This document shows, one piece after another, positions 10,229 to 21,864 of a stretch of 64,000 nt of DNA. Positions within the stretch are counted from its first letter, which is position 1. Every line of letters begins with the position of its first letter. The DNA is taken from positions 1,612,001 to 1,676,000 of the forward strand of contig KN832872.1 of the NCBI GenBank assembly GCA_000827325.1, in the 5' to 3' direction. The translations under genes were made by a program, and so were the position numbers. The notes below the pieces were generated by a model. The model made no database searches. It saw only the letters and a list, made by a program, of their open reading frames with translations, and was not told the origin of the DNA. This DNA is from Oidiodendron maius Zn (taxonomy: Eukaryota > Ascomycota > Leotiomycetes > Myxotrichaceae).

Positions 10229-13200
10229 ATGGCGAATCCCCCTCGTTGGCAGAGGATATACAACCAAACTCTTATTCTTATGTATAAGAATTTCCTCCTC
10301 TTCTACGGGGCTCTCCTTTCCACTACAGTTCGCGCGGTGGTCTTCCCAATTGTGTTCACGGTCATTATGTGTGTTTTAAAAAATATAAATGCAGCTGCTC
10401 CCTACGATTTGTCCTCAGATAGAGGAGTAATTGCTCCTGAGCCGACTCCAATTCAAGACCTCGACGTTGCGATCAAATCTTCGTCTTCTAACAGACTCGT
10501 TTTCGTTCGGAATGGTATGTCAAGCAGATGGCAACCACTTTCTGCATTGTGAGATCTTCTCTGCTGACTTGTATTCCATAGGTGTTTCGAATGATTTGGT
10601 AAATCCTATTATCAATGGAATAATGCAGAAGCCCACACTTCAGGAGTTCGACATTCAGGCCACTGATGATGCTAATGATCTCTTTGACCTGTGCCCACAA
10701 AGTTTGTGGGGAACAAGCAACTGCTTCGCTGCTGTCATTTTCTCTGCATTCAACGAGACAAACGTCGAATATAGCATTGCGCTCGATGGCCAGTTGCAAT
10801 CTGGTTCCGACTATTCTTCCACTGACTATCAACATTCTTTACTCTCGACGCGGATTCTTCCCCTGCAATGGGAAATCGACTCTCAGATCGGTAACCTTCC
10901 CCCATCCTCGAAGCCGTCAGAAAACCCGTGGGCCGGATATTTCTATACCGACATTGTACAGCCAACAAACGATGGAGAGCCACCGCATGGACCCGTTTGG
11001 TTGGCTCTCATAGGAATGTTCATTGCGCCATTCTTCATCCTCATTCACCTAGGAGTTGCGTATCACTTGGGAGTGTTTGTGGCGAGAGAACGTGAAACAT
11101 CTATATCCCAACTCATGAACGCGCAAATGGTTACTGATACGCCACGCATCATCTCAAATGTCCTGTCATTCCTAGCACTTTATTTTCCAGGCATGCTAGT
11201 ATCGTCTATCCTACTTACGCAACTTCTATTCATAAAGACATCGGACATTCTATTCCTCTTTCTCACGCTATTAGCTGGAGTATCAATTATTATTTCTTCC
11301 CATTTCCTGGCCAGTTTCTTCGGAAAATCCCAGCTGGCAGGATTATACATCTCGACATTCGTGTTCGCTTTGGCTCTGGTATCGCTCGCTGCAACTTTGC
11401 TTTCTTCTTCTCCCTACAGCGAGATTATCTCAGGCTCCATCTCCAAGCCGACAACCAATATACAAGTTCTTGTTCTGTCCTTACTCTTTCCGCCATATAC
11501 TTGGGCTACACTTATTGGAGACGTTGCAAATAGAGAATTTGAGCTAAGCGCGCTTACTCTCTCTTCTGTTACTCCAACACTCGAAGAATTACAACTTGGA
11601 ATTCCACCTCAAGAAGCACTGAAGGGGTATTTTTATATTGTTTTCTTCATTGCACAGATTATATTTTATTCTGCCGCCACATACTTTATTGAAAGACGTC
11701 TATGGGGTGTCAAACGGCCCTTCGACTTTATCCCTGAATCAAGCGATGTTGCCCTTCGCTGTACACGCCTCTCAAAAACGTACTACGGCAATCGACCCTG
11801 GTATTGGCCATTCGTGAGAAAGGGAGCACCGAATCTTGCAGTTCAAAACTTAGACCTCGAAGTTAAGAAAGGCTCCGTCACTTTTCTGTTAGGACCAAAC
11901 GGTGGTGGCAAAACTACTGCCTTGAAGTGTGTCAGTGGAATGACTGCCATGGACCCGGGATCACGCCTTGAAATAAATGAGGCCGGTACGGTATTTGGCA
12001 TCTGCCCACAACATAATGTAAGCACGGCCAAATTTTGAAGAACCTGATTCTAGCTGACTATTATAGGTCTTTTGGGAAGACCTCACCGTAGAGCAGCATA
12101 TCAAAATCTGGAAAAAGCTAAAAACGGCTGCGTTCCAGGACACTTCGACTTCGGAAGATGATGTGCTTGAAGAGTGTGACCTAGAGGAGAAGGCGAATGC
12201 TAAGGCAAAGACACTGTCAGGCGGCCAAAAGCGAAAGCTTCAACTGGCGATTTGTTTTACTGGAGGATCATCTGTCTGTTGCGTTGATGAAGCATCGTCA
12301 GGACTTGATCCTCTGTCTCGCCGAAATATATGGAACATTATCCAAAAGGGCCACTCTAGACGCACGGTTCTCGTCACCACTCATTTTCTCGATGAAGCAG
12401 ATGTTCTTGCAGATCACATTGCCATCATCTATAAAGGTAAACTCGTATGCGAAGGGCCTAGCACATCACTCAAGAGCCGCTACGGTGGTAACTACGTGGT
12501 TCGTAGCGAACCTACTGAGGGCGACGATGCCATAGTGTGGACGGCATCCACATCTTTAGATGCTACGAGAAAGTTAATTGAATTAGAAGGATTAACTAAC
12601 GAGAACTTGCGTGTCATATTTCCCACTTTAGAGAACGTATTTCTCAATGTTACGGATTCTAGCACTCGAGTTCATGAGAATCTAGGGGATGGTGCAGTTG
12701 GCGAAGAGGAGGACGCTGGCATTGATGAAAAAGCTTTTGCTCTCGAAGTTGGAAATGCGAGAGATATCGATCTCGATGTCGGCCATTCTATAGGCATTGT
12801 GAGACAAGTTATCACGCTATTTCGAAAACGATATACTCTTCTTCTCCAGAGAGCAGGCTGGATCTCCTATGGAATAAATCTAATAATTCCTGTCATAATC
12901 GGCGCTGTACTAGCCCACTACGTTCCTCGCCTACCTACACTCCAGACTTGCCAAGATAATGTCAATATCTTGCGAACTCAATCGATTCAACAAGGCTCGG
13001 ACTTGGCTTCTCTGGCATCTTCCTATTCGCAGTATATCACATCTGGTATAGTCATATCTGGTCAAAGTACACCAGCAGCACTTCTCGGACCGCCATCCGC
13101 ATTCTCCGGACCCTTCCAAGATGACCTCTATCTCACGGAAATAGGACCATACATCATGACCGGATATTCAGACTCTCCCCAGTCACAATCAGGTAGTAGT

Positions 13201-15312
13201 ACCACTCAAATCCTTGACAGCCGGCAATTTTTCAACGACACCTCTAGCATGATTGCTGAGATAACTAATTCTAGTAATTATGGCTTCTACGGAATTAGTA
13301 TCTGGGCACCTACTCCAGTGACTGCCGTTATATTTCATGATTCAGAATCCTACATCTCTGAAGTTCACATGCACTCTTTTAGCCTTATCACCAATCGAAT
13401 TGCAAACGCAACAAGTACAGGCCGTGCCCGTGTATCCTCTGCACATCTCCGATTTTTTGCTCATGTTGAGTCCAATGTTAGTTTTTGGAGCATGCCAATC
13501 GCCATTATATTGGTTTTAGCTTTTATCGCAGCCGCCTCTATAGCAGTAATTTACCCAAGCTTTGAGAGAATAAATAATGTCCGAGCACTACATTACTGCA
13601 ATGGGGTGTCTCCCTTTGCGTTGTGGGTCGCATACCTGCTCTTCGACATGCAACTTATCATTATTCAGTCATTTATCATATGGGGTGTCGCTTTTGCAGG
13701 GCCACTAGAAAGACTCTACTATGCTCCCGGCAATATTCTTGTTGTCCTTATCCTCTTTGGTATGGCGACATATCTCGGAACATACTTCCTATCACTCTTT
13801 ATCAAGAAAGCAGCCTTTGCGATTGCAGCAGGTATTCACCTGCTTCTATTTATCCTATATTTGATTGGTTATATACTCAATCAAGCCTTTGGAAATGTTG
13901 CAACTCGCCACCAGACTTATTCGCTGCTGCAGGACTTTGTTGGTTTGACATCTCCAGCTGCTAATCTTGCCCGAGCCCTCTTCCTTTCTATGAATGTCTT
14001 TGGTGTCCTCTGTGGAGAATTTGGAAATGATGAGTCAAAACCGATGGCATATCACAGATTTGGAAGCGTCTATACAAATCTCCTGGTTCAAATCGCATTC
14101 CTAATTACAATGCTCGTGTTATACGAGTACGGAAGCGCGGATTGGTTCCGTCGCCACGTTACTCATCGTGGTGTGCCTGCTCGCCTCCATTATCTTGTCG
14201 ACTCAGGTCAAATGCAAGATGAGAAACATGCGAGGGCAGCAGCAGCGGTGGCCGATCCGACAAAGATACTTAGCGTGTCTCACGTTACCAAGTTCTTTGG
14301 CCGCAACTTTGCTGCTCTGAACATTTCATTTGATATCGCATCCAATGAGACCCTTGCTTTGCTAGGAGGTAATGGGGCGGGGAAAACTACAATGATCAAC
14401 CTCATACGGGGAGAACTGAAACCAAACTTTGGGAATATAACAGTCGACGGGATCTCTGTTCTCCGTCAGCCGCACAAGGCTAAAACGCATATGGGGGTTT
14501 GCCCTCAAGATGATGCTGTGGACAACTTAACTGTGCGCCAAACACTCAGCTTCTATGCCTCAGTGAAAGGGCTAAAAAACGTACCGGGTAATGTGGACAA
14601 AGTGTTACATGCCCTCAATATTACGACGTACGAACATCTCTTAGTGAAGGCTCTCTCTGGTGGCACGAAAAGAAAGCTATCAGTTGCAATAGCTCTGCTA
14701 GGTGAGTACTTACTTCCTTCTAAAGTATCCCTCTAATAAGAAATAATAGGCAATCCACGTATCCTCCTCCTTGATGAGCCCTCCACGGGTCAAGATGCAG
14801 GTGCAAAGCGTGTCCTTTGGAGAGCTCTCCAAGAGATCAGCTCGGATAGAGCAATTCTCCTTACTACTCACTCGATGGAAGAAGCAGAGGCGCTCGCCAC
14901 TAACGTTGCCATCATGGGAACTAAAATGCTTGCCACGGGCACCCTAAATTCCTTGCAAGAGGAGTATGGCTCGCTTTATACTATCCGGGCAGTTCGTGTT
15001 CCAGGTATCACTCGGGAAGAGGTTGAGAGTCTAGTAAGAGAGATCTTCGGCGAGCAAGTACTAAACTATGAGGATCGCCATAGGCAAGTTAGTTTTAACT
15101 TACCACATGACAAAGCTGCGTTGGGGAGAATTTTGAAGGCTCTAGAGCTCTTGAGAGGCCATACAGTTGAGGAGCAAGTCGTGAGAACAGGTGGTAGATC
15201 CAGTAATTTATCGGATATTAAAGTGCTGGAAGATTATACCTTGACTCCTCCTACATTGGAGGAAGTATTCATGCAAGTTGCCAGAGAGGCCGGGAGTGCC
15301 GAAGGCGTCTAA
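10229..15312 (+). CDS. Full-length ABCA-type ABC transporter
   Basis: ABCA proteins are full transporters, mostly moving or flipping lipids. Four exons (10229-10514, 10582-12017, 12067-14701, 14750-15312) join in phase to 1639 aa with the order TMD1-NBD1-TMD2-NBD2. TMD1 starts with one membrane helix (about residues 20-45), then a large non-cytosolic loop, then about six helices (255-475). NBD1 has a Walker A GPNGGGKTT near 533, signature LSGGQKRKL near 625 and Walker B CCVDEASSG near 645. TMD2 covers about 255-aa helix blocks at 900-930 and 1050-1260 with an extracytosolic loop. NBD2 has GGNGAGKTT near 1342, LSGGTKRKL near 1437 and ILLLDEPSTG near 1457. Each NBD is followed by the LxxxFL/LEEVF regulatory motif (LENVFLNV; LEEVFMQV), diagnostic for ABCA. 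Both catalytic glutamates are present. NBD1 has Gly in place of the usual Ala in Walker A. Confidence 0.93.
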
Positions 15313-15796
15313 ATGATCTTATAGAGAAAAATAACATATATTTTGCAGCTGAAAAGTAAAAGGAACTGCTTGAGCCTTGTGCATGGAGTGCAACTGGAAG
15401 GGAGGTTGTCCTAGCTGCTCTGGCTTATCATAAGCTATGGGGATATTCAGGATCTACGCAGGATTATAGATACAAGCTATGTAATAATCATCACCAAGAA
15501 TAAATCTAAAGCCTCGCGTCTCAATTCAAATATAGCGAGCCAAATTCTTCCAAATTGAAGAATAAACATTAGCGTACGTACCTTGGACTCGAGAATTGAA
15601 GTTGTACAAAAGCATCATCACAGGCACAGAAGGCGTGGACAAATGAGAGTAACAAATTGTTATCATTGATATAGCACGCGTATAGGACTTTTTCCAGATT
15701 GCCTGCCACAGTGTTAAGCTCTTCATTTTATAGACAAGTGATGAACTGCCGCACCCCTAACAACCGACATATCACTCGTAGTCCTGATCCACACTC
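15313..15796. other. Intergenic region downstream of the ABC transporter
   Basis: The 484-bp gap is AT-rich and shows no protein-like frame. It presumably contains the polyadenylation region of the ABCA gene. Confidence 0.45.
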
Positions 15797-16413
15797 TCAT
15801 CTACAAAGCAGTCGTTGTCTCCTTCTCTCGTCCGTATGCTCCTGAGGCACCTGTTCTTCTATCTGGACTCCCTCCAACTTGGCCAGCAGATAATTCTTTT
15901 GCTCCTGAAGCATCTGAATTCTTGCTTAAGTCAGTCGGTCTGTGTCATTCATGGCATTATTATCTTCATCATTCACGTGGTTATCATCAATGTCCGCATC
16001 GTCAGAGTCCCCTAACCGGTCTAGAAGCTGATGCTTATGAGTAGAAGCCGCCGAAGCCGGGGATCCAACATTCACAATTTCGCTCTTGATATCACGTTTT
16101 GGAGGTAGTTCATCACGTCGTGCAAGATCGGAATCGTCAACGTTGACCCGCTATACAGCACAACGGCAGTATACTCAGCAGAATCTGGGACACCGGTGAC
16201 ATTCTCTATATTGTATATGCCAGCCGGAATATTTTTAGATCCACCCATAGCGTGACCATCAATGCTCATTGCCAGGTCATCCGGGCCAAGGAATGGAGAG
16301 CCTTCATGCTTATAAACCGACACACGCAGCTTGAAGCCTTTAGTAAACGAAGCTTGGAAGTAGAATGCCTCGTCATTCTTTATCGCGCCGAGACGGCTGC
16401 CTAACTTCAGCAT
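15797..16413 (-). pseudogene. Unknown gene, intact 113-aa front and apparently broken tail
   Basis: An ATG at 16413 opens a 113-aa frame (stop at 16072) with balanced composition: YFQASFTKGFKLRVSVYKHEG, then SIDGHAMGGSKNIPAGIYNI. Downstream, a different frame continues with protein-like sequence rich in Asp/Asn (LDRLGDSDDADIDDNH), is interrupted by a TAA at 15928-15926, and then reads RIQMLQEQKNYLLAKLEG, a good coiled-coil, to a stop at 15797. I found no splice pair that repairs both breaks. Either this is a decayed gene, or a 113-aa gene followed by remnants, or introns I could not place. No family recognised. Confidence 0.4.
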
Positions 16414-16942
16414 GATGGTAACATGATAGCTGATTCGGTCCGTACAGTGAGCATCATATTGGATCAGGTCTTTGCACTAGACGACTAAGACAGTAGTTAC
16501 AAACAGTTTTATTGGAGATGGCTCATTTAATGCAATAGTTATCATGTTGGAATTCACTTTACTTTCCGACTTCGGCAAGGAAGAAGGCCTTTGAAATTTT
16601 GATATTAAATTGCAGAAAGGTGTCTTATAATTCCGAGTCCACAGCTTATTCTCTTAAGACCTGCTTGATTAACATGTGTTTCAATGCCATATAAAAAAAT
16701 ATTAAGGTTAATTGTAGTCAGAAAGTCAATTTTGAGCTAATTGGAGTAAATTCATCCCTTTAGGATAAAGGGGCCATCAACCATATATCGTCTATGAACA
16801 AAAAAAAAGCCCACAAATAACATGAACAAAGAGAGAAGCCATGGAAGCCATGGGACAATAAATTATCCGACAGCACTTAATGCTGCACTCCCTGAGACTA
16901 TGTAACTTCCGATATTGGGGGCCGTTTATCTCGTGCCCTGTC
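16414..16942. other. Intergenic region
   Basis: The 529-bp gap between two genes on the minus strand is AT-rich, with a poly-A run at about 16799-16808. No gene seen. Confidence 0.45.
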
Positions 16943-18819
16943 TTAACTATGGAAATTTAAAGAGCGCTGCAAGGAGAAAATTCGTCGTTCACGTATCTCA
17001 TTTGCTTTATCCGCTTGGCCCAATCCAAAATAGTACTGCTCAAGGTTTTGAAGCACCTCGTCGTCCCAGTCACCCTCTAGTGGACGCGTTAGATAGTCTT
17101 CCAAGTGGATAACGGCCATCTTGGGGTCGCCTCTCATATAGCATAACTGGCCAAGAATAACTTTCACATCTTTCCATCTCATTAACAAATTGCCTTGTAA
17201 TGCCTCGCCCGCTTCCATTCTTCGCTCGATTCGAAACAGCATGTCCCATGCAACACGCTCTGCCTCTCCAGCCATAGCGTTAACAAAGCACAGTACATAA
17301 AGCCTGAGTGAAAGGGTATCCAGGACAACGTCATCATCGACATTCTTGCTCTCTTCCGAGAGCTGTATTTTGAGAGTGAACTCATCCACTATTTCTTTGG
17401 CCTCATTAGCTGAGCTACTATCGAAGTAGGCGACGTAGGAGCTCCAGAGAGATAGCGTGGTTAAGTGGGAGCTTGATAGCCTCTCCGTCACATAGCGGAC
17501 GCAGCTTCGGTATGTGCGAGATATAACTTGCTCGAGAATGTGTGGGTTTGTTTTCTCTATCTCGCGAATCACCAAGATTGCCCTGACAAATGGATGGTTT
17601 CGATTATGGTGGAATCTAAAGACCCATAAATTTAGGACGTGCAAAAGGAACATCTTAGCTATCTCAGGGTGACCTTGTCGTCTCATTCGTAAATAAGGTT
17701 CCCAGATAGATGGCAGGGAGAAAAGGCCACAGCCAGAAACCACTGTTTCCAAAGTTACAAAGGCTTTCTCCAGGGCTCTTCGCCCAATATCTGGGCTAAG
17801 ATCTGCCCAATAACGGAGGGCAACTCGCACTTCGCTTAGAAGGTTTGTGTGAGTATCTTCTTGGTTCTTAAGTGGATTCGAGATTTGCCACAAGTTCTGA
17901 TCAATCGAACCCTGATATAGGCTCCGAACCTGGAAGAGAAGGTTCTCCACCTGCACATGTAGTAGTGTGTTGCGCATGGCAGTGGGAATTGTTAATGTGA
18001 AGCTTTCTCGGGCAGCCGGGTTAAGACGAGTGAGCTTTTGGCCGCCTGGATGGCTTGGGGTTATGCGTTCTTTTCTCGTGGCGCCGGTGCAAGCAAGATT
18101 ATCACTCCGTACAGAAGACTCTTGAGCAGATACATCTAATAAGCGAGACTGAGGACAGAGTTGCGCATTGTTTTCCAAATTTCGATTTAGTCGTCGTCGA
18201 TATTTGTGGCAATCCCACTTTTTGAACTGTCTTTTGTACATGGGCACTCTATTATTTGTACATTGTCAGGCTACCCCCCTTTGCAATCAGAAGTTCTAAC
18301 TACTCACGATGCCTCAAAGCCACACTTTGCCATCTCCGCCGCAACTGTCGACAGTGGACATTTGCCATAGAGAGTCAATATGTCTTTTTTGCGCGTCTCC
18401 CACTCCTCAGCGGGTGGCCTAAGCTTATTGCTGCTTTGTGTTGGTGGTCCATTAACCAGGATAAACTTCCTCTCGATTTTACCCTCTTCTGGGGCCGGCG
18501 GATATTCCAAATCCACATCTGGCAATGAAAATGAAGGCGTTATACCAGCATAGATTTGTGTTCGTAGAGGCAGGCTTCGTGTAGGGAGGCTCTCGAACAT
18601 TTCAGGTAGGGATGAATCCTCCACAACAATAGGAAAGCAATCAGTAGAAGGCCTTAAAATTGCAGGCGATTGGAGCAAGCCAGTTGCCGTCCTTAAGTCG
18701 TCTCCGGGCGAGATACATATATGGTCACCATCTTGGGGTTTAGTTCGTCGCCACGACTCGTCATAGGTATTCATCTCTGGGCCAAACATAACAACCTCTG
18801 CCGGCTGATTAAGTGACAT
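16943..18819 (-). CDS. Clr5-domain protein
   Basis: The Clr5 domain (named after an S. pombe silencing factor) is a short, possibly DNA-binding domain common in ascomycete proteins, often fused to other regions. Two exons (18819-18308 and 18248-16943) give 605 aa. The domain spans about residues 136-190: EEWETRKKDILTLYGK, then FEASVPMYKRQFKKWDCHKYRR; the intron splits it inside FEAS|VPMYK and restores it exactly. The N-terminal 130 residues are acidic and proline/serine rich. The C-terminal 350 residues are helical with spaced W, L and R, resembling the TPR-like helical tails often found in Clr5 proteins, with YYFGLGQADKANEIRERR at the end. No membrane segment. A role as a regulator is inference. 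Confidence 0.82.
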
Positions 18820-21321
18820 TACCTCGATGGTCTAATCAAAGATCGGAAAGGATGAAAGGGATACTGGTATACACAAGTGAGGCTAATCATTGGAGGAAGA
18901 AGAGAAGCTAGGAGGTACGAGACGATTCGAATGTTTGAACGAAGAAACGGCGAGATAGGAAGTCATAGCATTGTCAGATCTATATATTTCACAGCTGAGA
19001 TAGTATATTTATACCCATACTTTCCTTTCGACCGAGCAAAGCATGCACAGCACAACCAGATGCGGTCAAGCATCCAGACATGAGACGACATAGCATCAGT
19101 GGCTTTGCAGGACTGACTAGGCTCTAGCCTGGATCCGGAAGGGAGTAGAGGCAGCTCCGGGATGAGCGGTCGTTGTATCCTGAAGCGTGAAAGAAGCACA
19201 CAATTCATTGAACGTCATGGCAACTAGCCCAACATACTTGCGTTTATACAGACTATATTTGTGGCCCACGCCACATCCTTGTCTCTTCTTTCTGATACAG
19301 GATGTAGACGGCGAGTTTCATTCCCAGGCGATATTCATCCATCTCTTCGCAACGATATCCTACTTTGTGTCTCATACGTATAACTAAGCATTTTTAGGCG
19401 CACGTTAATTGGTTCTGCCAAAGTGTTTCCTCACTGCATTCCTCAGCCGCCCTTCCCTGGAACCTCCATTTCCAGAACAAAAAGATACATCCCTTGATTA
19501 GCGCCCACTCAGGCCTCTAAGCAACTCATGTTCCGATAGGGCTGAGGGTCAACCGTCGCTCTGATTTCCACGTTGCAGAGTTGCAGCACTTGCTGCAGAT
19601 CGACATCCAAGTTCCTTAGTCACAACCACAACAATCCTGGTCCCCCGCCTTGCCTGCACGTCTGTATCAGCTCCGGCTGACGTTGCAGGCCATCAGGCTG
19701 TGGCTCAGTGTCTGGACCGCACATTCCTTCTCCAGCTCGAGCACTACTGTAGCTCAGGGGGAGAGGGGATAAGCCTGTAATACGATTGGCTGTAGCAACC
19801 TCGTCGCAGCCGTCTCCATCTTAGGAAATCCGTCAGGGCTGCAGGTACCATACGGGGTAGCAGATCCGTCGGGCTTCGTCAGCCTGCTTGGTGGTTGCGC
19901 GCAGGCAAGGCTGGTTCGACGCCAATCTATGCCAGTCTCGTTCGAAGGAAGGCATGCGTCTTCATTTTACCTGTTGACTGGTCCGTTCCGATGGGCCGAG
20001 GCCCCAGTTTCTTAGGTTGTTAAGGGCCGAGGCCCCCAATTTGGGTTTGTTAAGATTCCTTCGCTCCTGAGGCAATCACGGATGGCATTTCCTTCTTTGT
20101 CCCTTTGCTCGAGGTGAATACGCCGTGTTCTGTACTCTACATCAACATCAACCTAGCAATCCTGGACCTCTGCCTGTCATGGGGAGTAGTGGTAATTCTT
20201 CCATCACGCCCATCATTCCTTTTCTTTCGAGCCTCGCGCAGCCCGCAGATATTTCACATGTCTGCCAGCCTTGCCCGCTGAGCAAGGCTGGGAGTCGCGC
20301 AGGTCACTCCCAGTCGGAGCTCTTCGGTGAGTTTTAGCGGCCCGACCACAGCCCGGACGGACGGGACAGACACCACAACCGGCTGGGCTTGCCGCCACCC
20401 ACCCATGCAATTACACTGTTATTCTGTAGATATCGGTAAGAATCTGCTGTACATTGCAGTACATTTCGCTGCAAGCTAGGTCCCTGCTGGCCATCATACG
20501 CTGCAGGCCGTCGTAGACGCAAGCTGCTACGCCACTCCACAGCAAGGCTGACCAAAAAACTTCTTTCACATCTCGTCCTATCTCATTGCACGGCCACCTA
20601 CATCGCCCAAGTTCCCCTGAGAATGGCATTGGCTTTAACTCTCATCCATGTCAATTTCTCACGTACTGTAACCCTCCCTGAAACATTACTGCCGTCATCG
20701 CCGTCCACGCTTTGCTTGATGCCTGTATAGAATGCATATCCATTTTTATGGGTGGGTGTCTTCAACTATGAGGGGATGAGGGGATAATATGCTCTATCAA
20801 CAGCACTTCAACGCCAATTCTTAATATATTCCTTTGTCTCAATTGCATTCTATTGGTATATATACCCCTGAGGCTACCTGTGACATGCACTACCGTGTGA
20901 GATTCAACCTCAGAGTGTGTCTTCTACTAGCAGAGGACGTAGATTTTACAGCAGTAATATGCTGTAGCCAGGGTGTATGCAGCCAAACGGGCCCAAAAGC
21001 TTCGGCCCTTCCTATAATGGAAGGTACTATATTCCGCTCTATTACGAACGCGTCGATTCGAACTTTTGTGAAAGTACGAGTTCCTCTTCAGTATCTCAGT
21101 CATACTAATTCTCACCGGCCTCGAATTGGACAAACATGACTACGAACAGACTTGGACTCTCCATGGAATATTAAGACGATTCTTACCACTCTTAACTTTC
21201 TTCTTCTCCCTCTTTCCCTTCTCCTCTTCTTTTCCATCATGTTATCTCTCCACTTCGCCATGACCTCCTCTCTCCCTTCTTCTGCGGTTGATTGATCCCT
21301 GATTCCCGATAGCTAATAGCT
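18820..21321. other. Large intergenic region, partly GC-rich
   Basis: The 2.5-kb interval separates the Clr5 gene from the orphan gene at 21322, transcribed away from each other, so it carries both promoters. The part from about 19400 to 20700 is clearly more GC-rich than the flanks and contains the tandem duplication at 19994-20054 and a doubled GAGGGGAT at 20770-20785. A polypyrimidine tract (about 21183-21240) lies just before the orphan gene, as often seen near fungal transcription starts. No reading frame looks like a protein. Confidence 0.5.
19994..20054. repeat. Tandem duplication of about 30 bp
   Basis: Two adjacent units, 19994-20024 and 20025-20054, both begin GGCCGAGGCCCC and both end (G)TTTGTTAAG or GGTTGTTAAG, with a variable middle. 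Each unit holds the palindrome-like GGCCGAGGCC. The units have diverged, so the duplication is not recent. Function unknown; it lies in a promoter-bearing region. Confidence 0.65.
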
Positions 21322-21864
21322 ATGTCGAACCACTACGATGACCCCGGTCACCTATCTCCTCCTAGAACACGGCATTCGGCTACTGCCAATAGGCAGAAAG
21401 ACTCGAAGTCCGAACTCTTGCTGGTTGGCCTCCAATATCAATTTCCAGTCGAAGAAGTTTACCCTACTCAACTGGAAAGTCTTGAAGATAATATCGATTT
21501 AACAAGCCCAAATGTTGCCACTCTTGAATATTCCACTGTAATTTTAAGCGCTAGACAAGCCTCTGGATATGTTGAAAGCAGCCACAGTTCAACAGAAAGT
21601 GGTAACGGTTTGCCGTTACAGACGCCTCTCCCACGTCCTTGGGAGCAACAACCCATCCATCAGCAATATCCTATTGGACTACACGACTATCCCGACCAAG
21701 TCATGCTTGCTAGATGGGAAAGCCAATATCCAATTGATGAACCATTCCATAACGTCAGATCAGCCGCTCAAGTGCCAGAGCATTATCAACATCACAAGAA
21801 TGTTGGCCGCACTGGAAACCGCCGACACGGAGACAAAAAGATGCATAGCGGCTCTAAGGCGTAA
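21322..21864 (+). CDS. Orphan 180-aa protein
   Basis: A single open frame from an ATG after a polypyrimidine leader. The protein starts MSNHYDDPGHLSPPRTRHS and is hydrophilic, rich in Q, S, P, H and Y, with repeated aromatic-proline patterns (QYQFPVEEVYP, QQYPIGLHDYP, ESQYPIDEPF). The three copies of QYP(I/F) about 25-60 residues apart hint at short internal repeats. No domain, signal peptide or membrane segment. It is likely disordered. I do not recognise it; it could be a lineage-specific gene or an exon of a longer gene. Confidence 0.45.
   Translation: MSNHYDDPGHLSPPRTRHSATANRQKDSKSELLLVGLQYQFPVEEVYPTQLESLEDNIDLTSPNVATLEYSTVILSARQASGYVESSHSSTESGNGLPLQTPLPRPWEQQPIHQQYPIGLHDYPDQVMLARWESQYPIDEPFHNVRSAAQVPEHYQHHKNVGRTGNRRHGDKKMHSGSKA

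Noticed and set aside
8074-15312. Secondary-metabolite cluster (monooxygenase plus transporter)
   Set aside because: There is no synthase, and the transporter is lipid-type ABCA rather than a drug-efflux class.
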